64,000 nt of DNA from Dipetalonema caudispina (Eukaryota > Nematoda > Chromadorea > Rhabditida > Onchocercidae), in NCBI GenBank assembly GCA_013365325.1, contig JABVXV010000174.1, positions 1-64,000 of the forward strand. The letters run 5' to 3'. Numbering within the stretch: position 1 is the first letter of the stretch; the number at the start of each line of letters is the position of its first letter. The translations under genes and the position numbers were made by a program. Positions 61,617 to 64,000 of the stretch are shown piece after piece. Below the pieces are notes generated by a model. It did not search any database. It was not told where the DNA came from and saw only the letters and a program-made list of their open reading frames with translations.

Positions 61617-63895
61617 GACTCAAGTTGGCTACTCAAGAGCAGTTGTTAACAACAACCCGTACTCGCCATCCGGCGCTGCGGAAGACCGCAGCCATCAATG
61701 ATGAAACAATAGAGGACGAGAATATAACCAGCGAGTTGCATAATTGGAGCAGTAGTAACGGTACCAACGGTATCACTTCATTCGCTTCGATAAAACGCTG
61801 TAATCAGCCAACAGCTACAATTGTATGCACTAAAAGCGAACCGCTTTCCGGCGAAGATATCAGTGGTATTACCGCTGGGCATCATCACCGGAATACTTTA
61901 CCACTACATGCACATTCGGTCCCACCTATGAGATCATCCAAACTTCATGATATTTCTGCAGTGAATATGGTTACTTTTGGATTTTGCTCTTTAATATGCA
62001 ATCAGCTTAGAACGATTTATTTCAAAATTTAAAATATGCTTCTAAGGTATATGTCGAGCGAAAAAAAGGTCCAGTTGGCCAATGTTTTGTTCGGTGATAG
62101 TTCTGGTTTTTGAGTCTTCGAAAATCCAAATCTACATCCTACAATTTCTTTCAATTGGATATTATGCCCAACAACCTATTACATTGATAATTTCTCTTAG
62201 GTTCGTAGCTATGATGGAAATTTCACAGAAGAAACGAATGGCTTATTATCCGATGCTCAAACTGCGATTAAGCACCAGGTTAAATTTCATTGAGATCGCT
62301 TTAGCGAAATTTGGGGGTTTCTTATGAATTAAGTATATATGCAAACGAAATAGCGAGGTGTTTTATTTAACGATTTTCAGGTTCCAAATGATCCATCCGG
62401 CCTGAACACTGCTTATTGTCGTGATACTGGTGTCACCTTGCCGTTGAACAGCCATCTAATGCCACCAAAATCTGTTATACAAGATGACATACGTATGAAG
62501 TTGGGGAGATTTGAACTAGTGAAAAAGAAAGGTAGATCGGAAGTATGGAATTTGTTTGGACAGGTTCGTTGTTTAAAGCAGTTGCAAGAAATACTCCCCG
62601 CAAAATTTTCCCTTGATCTTTCATCTGTATATGAATGCAGTGGTAGAGTGATGTTGTTGCGCAGCAAAATATATGTTCCAAATGATTTATGGTAACCAAG
62701 AAGACAGTGTTATATATATTGGTCGGTAAAGATCGAGCGGTCTGTATGGCTGCCATTGTAGGCTTTTTTCCGAAGGTTGGTACTAAGCCATGTTCGACAT
62801 ATAGTTGCCTGGTTGCCCAGAATAGTGGTAAAAATTTCATTGTTGGAGCAACAGTTGGGCAGTTTTATTGGTAGGAAATCCATTATTTGTTGAGGTTAAT
62901 AGAAACTCATTGAAAGCTTTTGTTAATTTTTGTAAAACTTTCATATTTAAGATAATCTGTTTTGTTTACTTTTCAGGTGCTTGACACAATTACTGGGGCT
63001 CGTCTACCTTATGTGGCTTGTTATGCATGCAAAGTGCTTTATACAGATACGGGTGGTGGAACAGGAAATATGACTCGTCACAGATGTCCCATCGGCAATA
63101 GCTACAAGGATAGCAGTGTAAAGTAACGTAAATTGTTGTTCCACAATAAAATTTGTCTTAATGATATGGATCGTAGAGATGCAGGGTACGGAGAGGAGAA
63201 GAGATTGTTCATTTTTTCCGATCGGGGTTTTATTTCGAAGTTGTATATATTCTGTCGGAATCGGAAATTGTTCATTTTATTGCCAATTTACTGGCTTCAT
63301 TTATAGCTCATCAACGGAAACAGCGAATGACACTTCCGGTCAGCAGTCTTTTGAAACCCTTACATCAGGATATGTCAGTCAGTTGTCTCCCGATACATCT
63401 ACTGCATACAGAAGGGTAATGTGCTGTTCTCTTATATGTTTTGATTTCTCGGTGATTTATGTTAAAAGCTACCAGCGTAGTAGGTAGACATGAAAGGGTC
63501 AGACGATTAATACTACAATTTTTCAGTTATCCTTAAGTCCCATGTCTTGTTTTTCCTGGTTCATTGTCTTAGAGTATTAAATACATCAATAATTATGTCG
63601 AAATATGGCATATAGATCCAAGGAAGTAATAAATGAATTAATAAATCTGTTTTAAAGACGACGTAACTTCTGAAGAAAGCAAGAATTCCCCGCCATTTAT
63701 CACGCAAAAGAAATGTTGTTACCTGGATGTAATCATATCTTTCAGGAATCCCCAGCACCACCTTCAGCTTCACATGCAATTCTTACGGCGCAATCGTCAT
63801 TTGAAACATCATTCAGTGATTATGATCGCCGAATATTTTGCAATGCAATTATGCGATGTTGTGCGATCGATTTACTTCCACCTGCTATTTTCCAG
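61617..63895 (+). CDS. BED-type zinc-finger protein, partial at both ends
   Basis: Exons 61617-61960, 62201-62278, 62381-62563, 62977 to 63115 or 63117, 63307 or 63324 to 63415, and 63746-63895, continuing past the window. The first ~200 residues are low-complexity, rich in Thr/Ser/Asn/His. The BED finger spans exons 3-4: KSEVWNLF-like aromatic pair (seen as SEVWNLFGQ), VACYACKVLY (Cys pair) and GTGNMTRHRC (His/Cys). It is followed by a Ser/Thr linker and DRRIFCNAIMRCCAIDLLPP, which resembles the segment after the finger in DREF/ZBED and hAT-transposase-derived proteins. These bind DNA, often at promoters. The upstream splice into 61617 needs phase 1; the start exon was not found. The catalytic hAT core, if present, would lie outside the window, so transposon versus domesticated host gene is unresolved. 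Confidence 0.75.
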
Positions 63896-64000
63896 GTTAC
63901 TTTTTGGATTTCTTGATTTCGACTTTTCCAAAATTTCACATGCGGTCACTTTCGTTGAATTTGGCTCGGGAAGGATTGTATGTCACATATTTGATACAAA

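Noticed and set aside
62413..62840. 121-codon and 84-codon minus-strand frames opposite the BED gene
   Set aside because: They are antisense shadows of the BED exon and its intron, with no motifs.

Overview
The window is AT-rich invertebrate DNA with short to medium GT-AG introns, many microsatellites, long poly-A and poly-T tracts, and gene-poor gaps. It carries an innexin, so it is not vertebrate. The compact introns (often 80-400 bp, typically with TTTCAG acceptors) and a single T-type calcium channel gene resembling C. elegans cca-1 point to a nematode. The very high AT content and gene structure suggest a spirurid or filarial worm; that last step is inference. No bacterial, viral or CRISPR-type locus was seen.

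Layout. (1) 1-8062: no recognisable gene; microsatellites and short repeats. (2) 8063-14435, plus strand: a kinase-less FGF-receptor-like membrane protein with three Ig domains, one transmembrane helix and a short tail, closest in recalled motifs to FGFRL1 / planarian nou-darake. (3) 14436-33117: an 18.7-kb gap with no supported gene. (4) 33118-47361, plus strand: a complete T-type (Cav3) calcium channel alpha-1 subunit. It was reconstructed as 38 exons whose phases all agree (1868 aa, or 1839 aa if an 87-nt in-frame segment is spliced out). (5) 50155-53418, plus strand: an innexin whose first exon was not found. (6) 60791-54270, minus strand: a helical protein matching MMS22L (partner of TONSL in replication-fork repair), with two places where the reading frame is awkward. 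(7) 61617 to the right end, plus strand: a BED-type zinc-finger protein that runs out of the window.

The neighbours do not form an operon or pathway. The innexin and the MMS22L-like gene converge about 850 bp apart, and the MMS22L-like and BED genes diverge from about 0.8 kb. The channel and the innexin are both membrane excitability or coupling proteins, but their adjacency may be incidental.

Limits. Exons were assembled by eye from splice sites, phase and remembered family motifs; no alignment or RNA data were available. I found no convincing new biological system. The observations most worth checking are the FGFRL1-like gene in a nematode, the MMS22L-like gene with its frame breaks, the possible exitron in the channel's I-II linker, and the BED gene.
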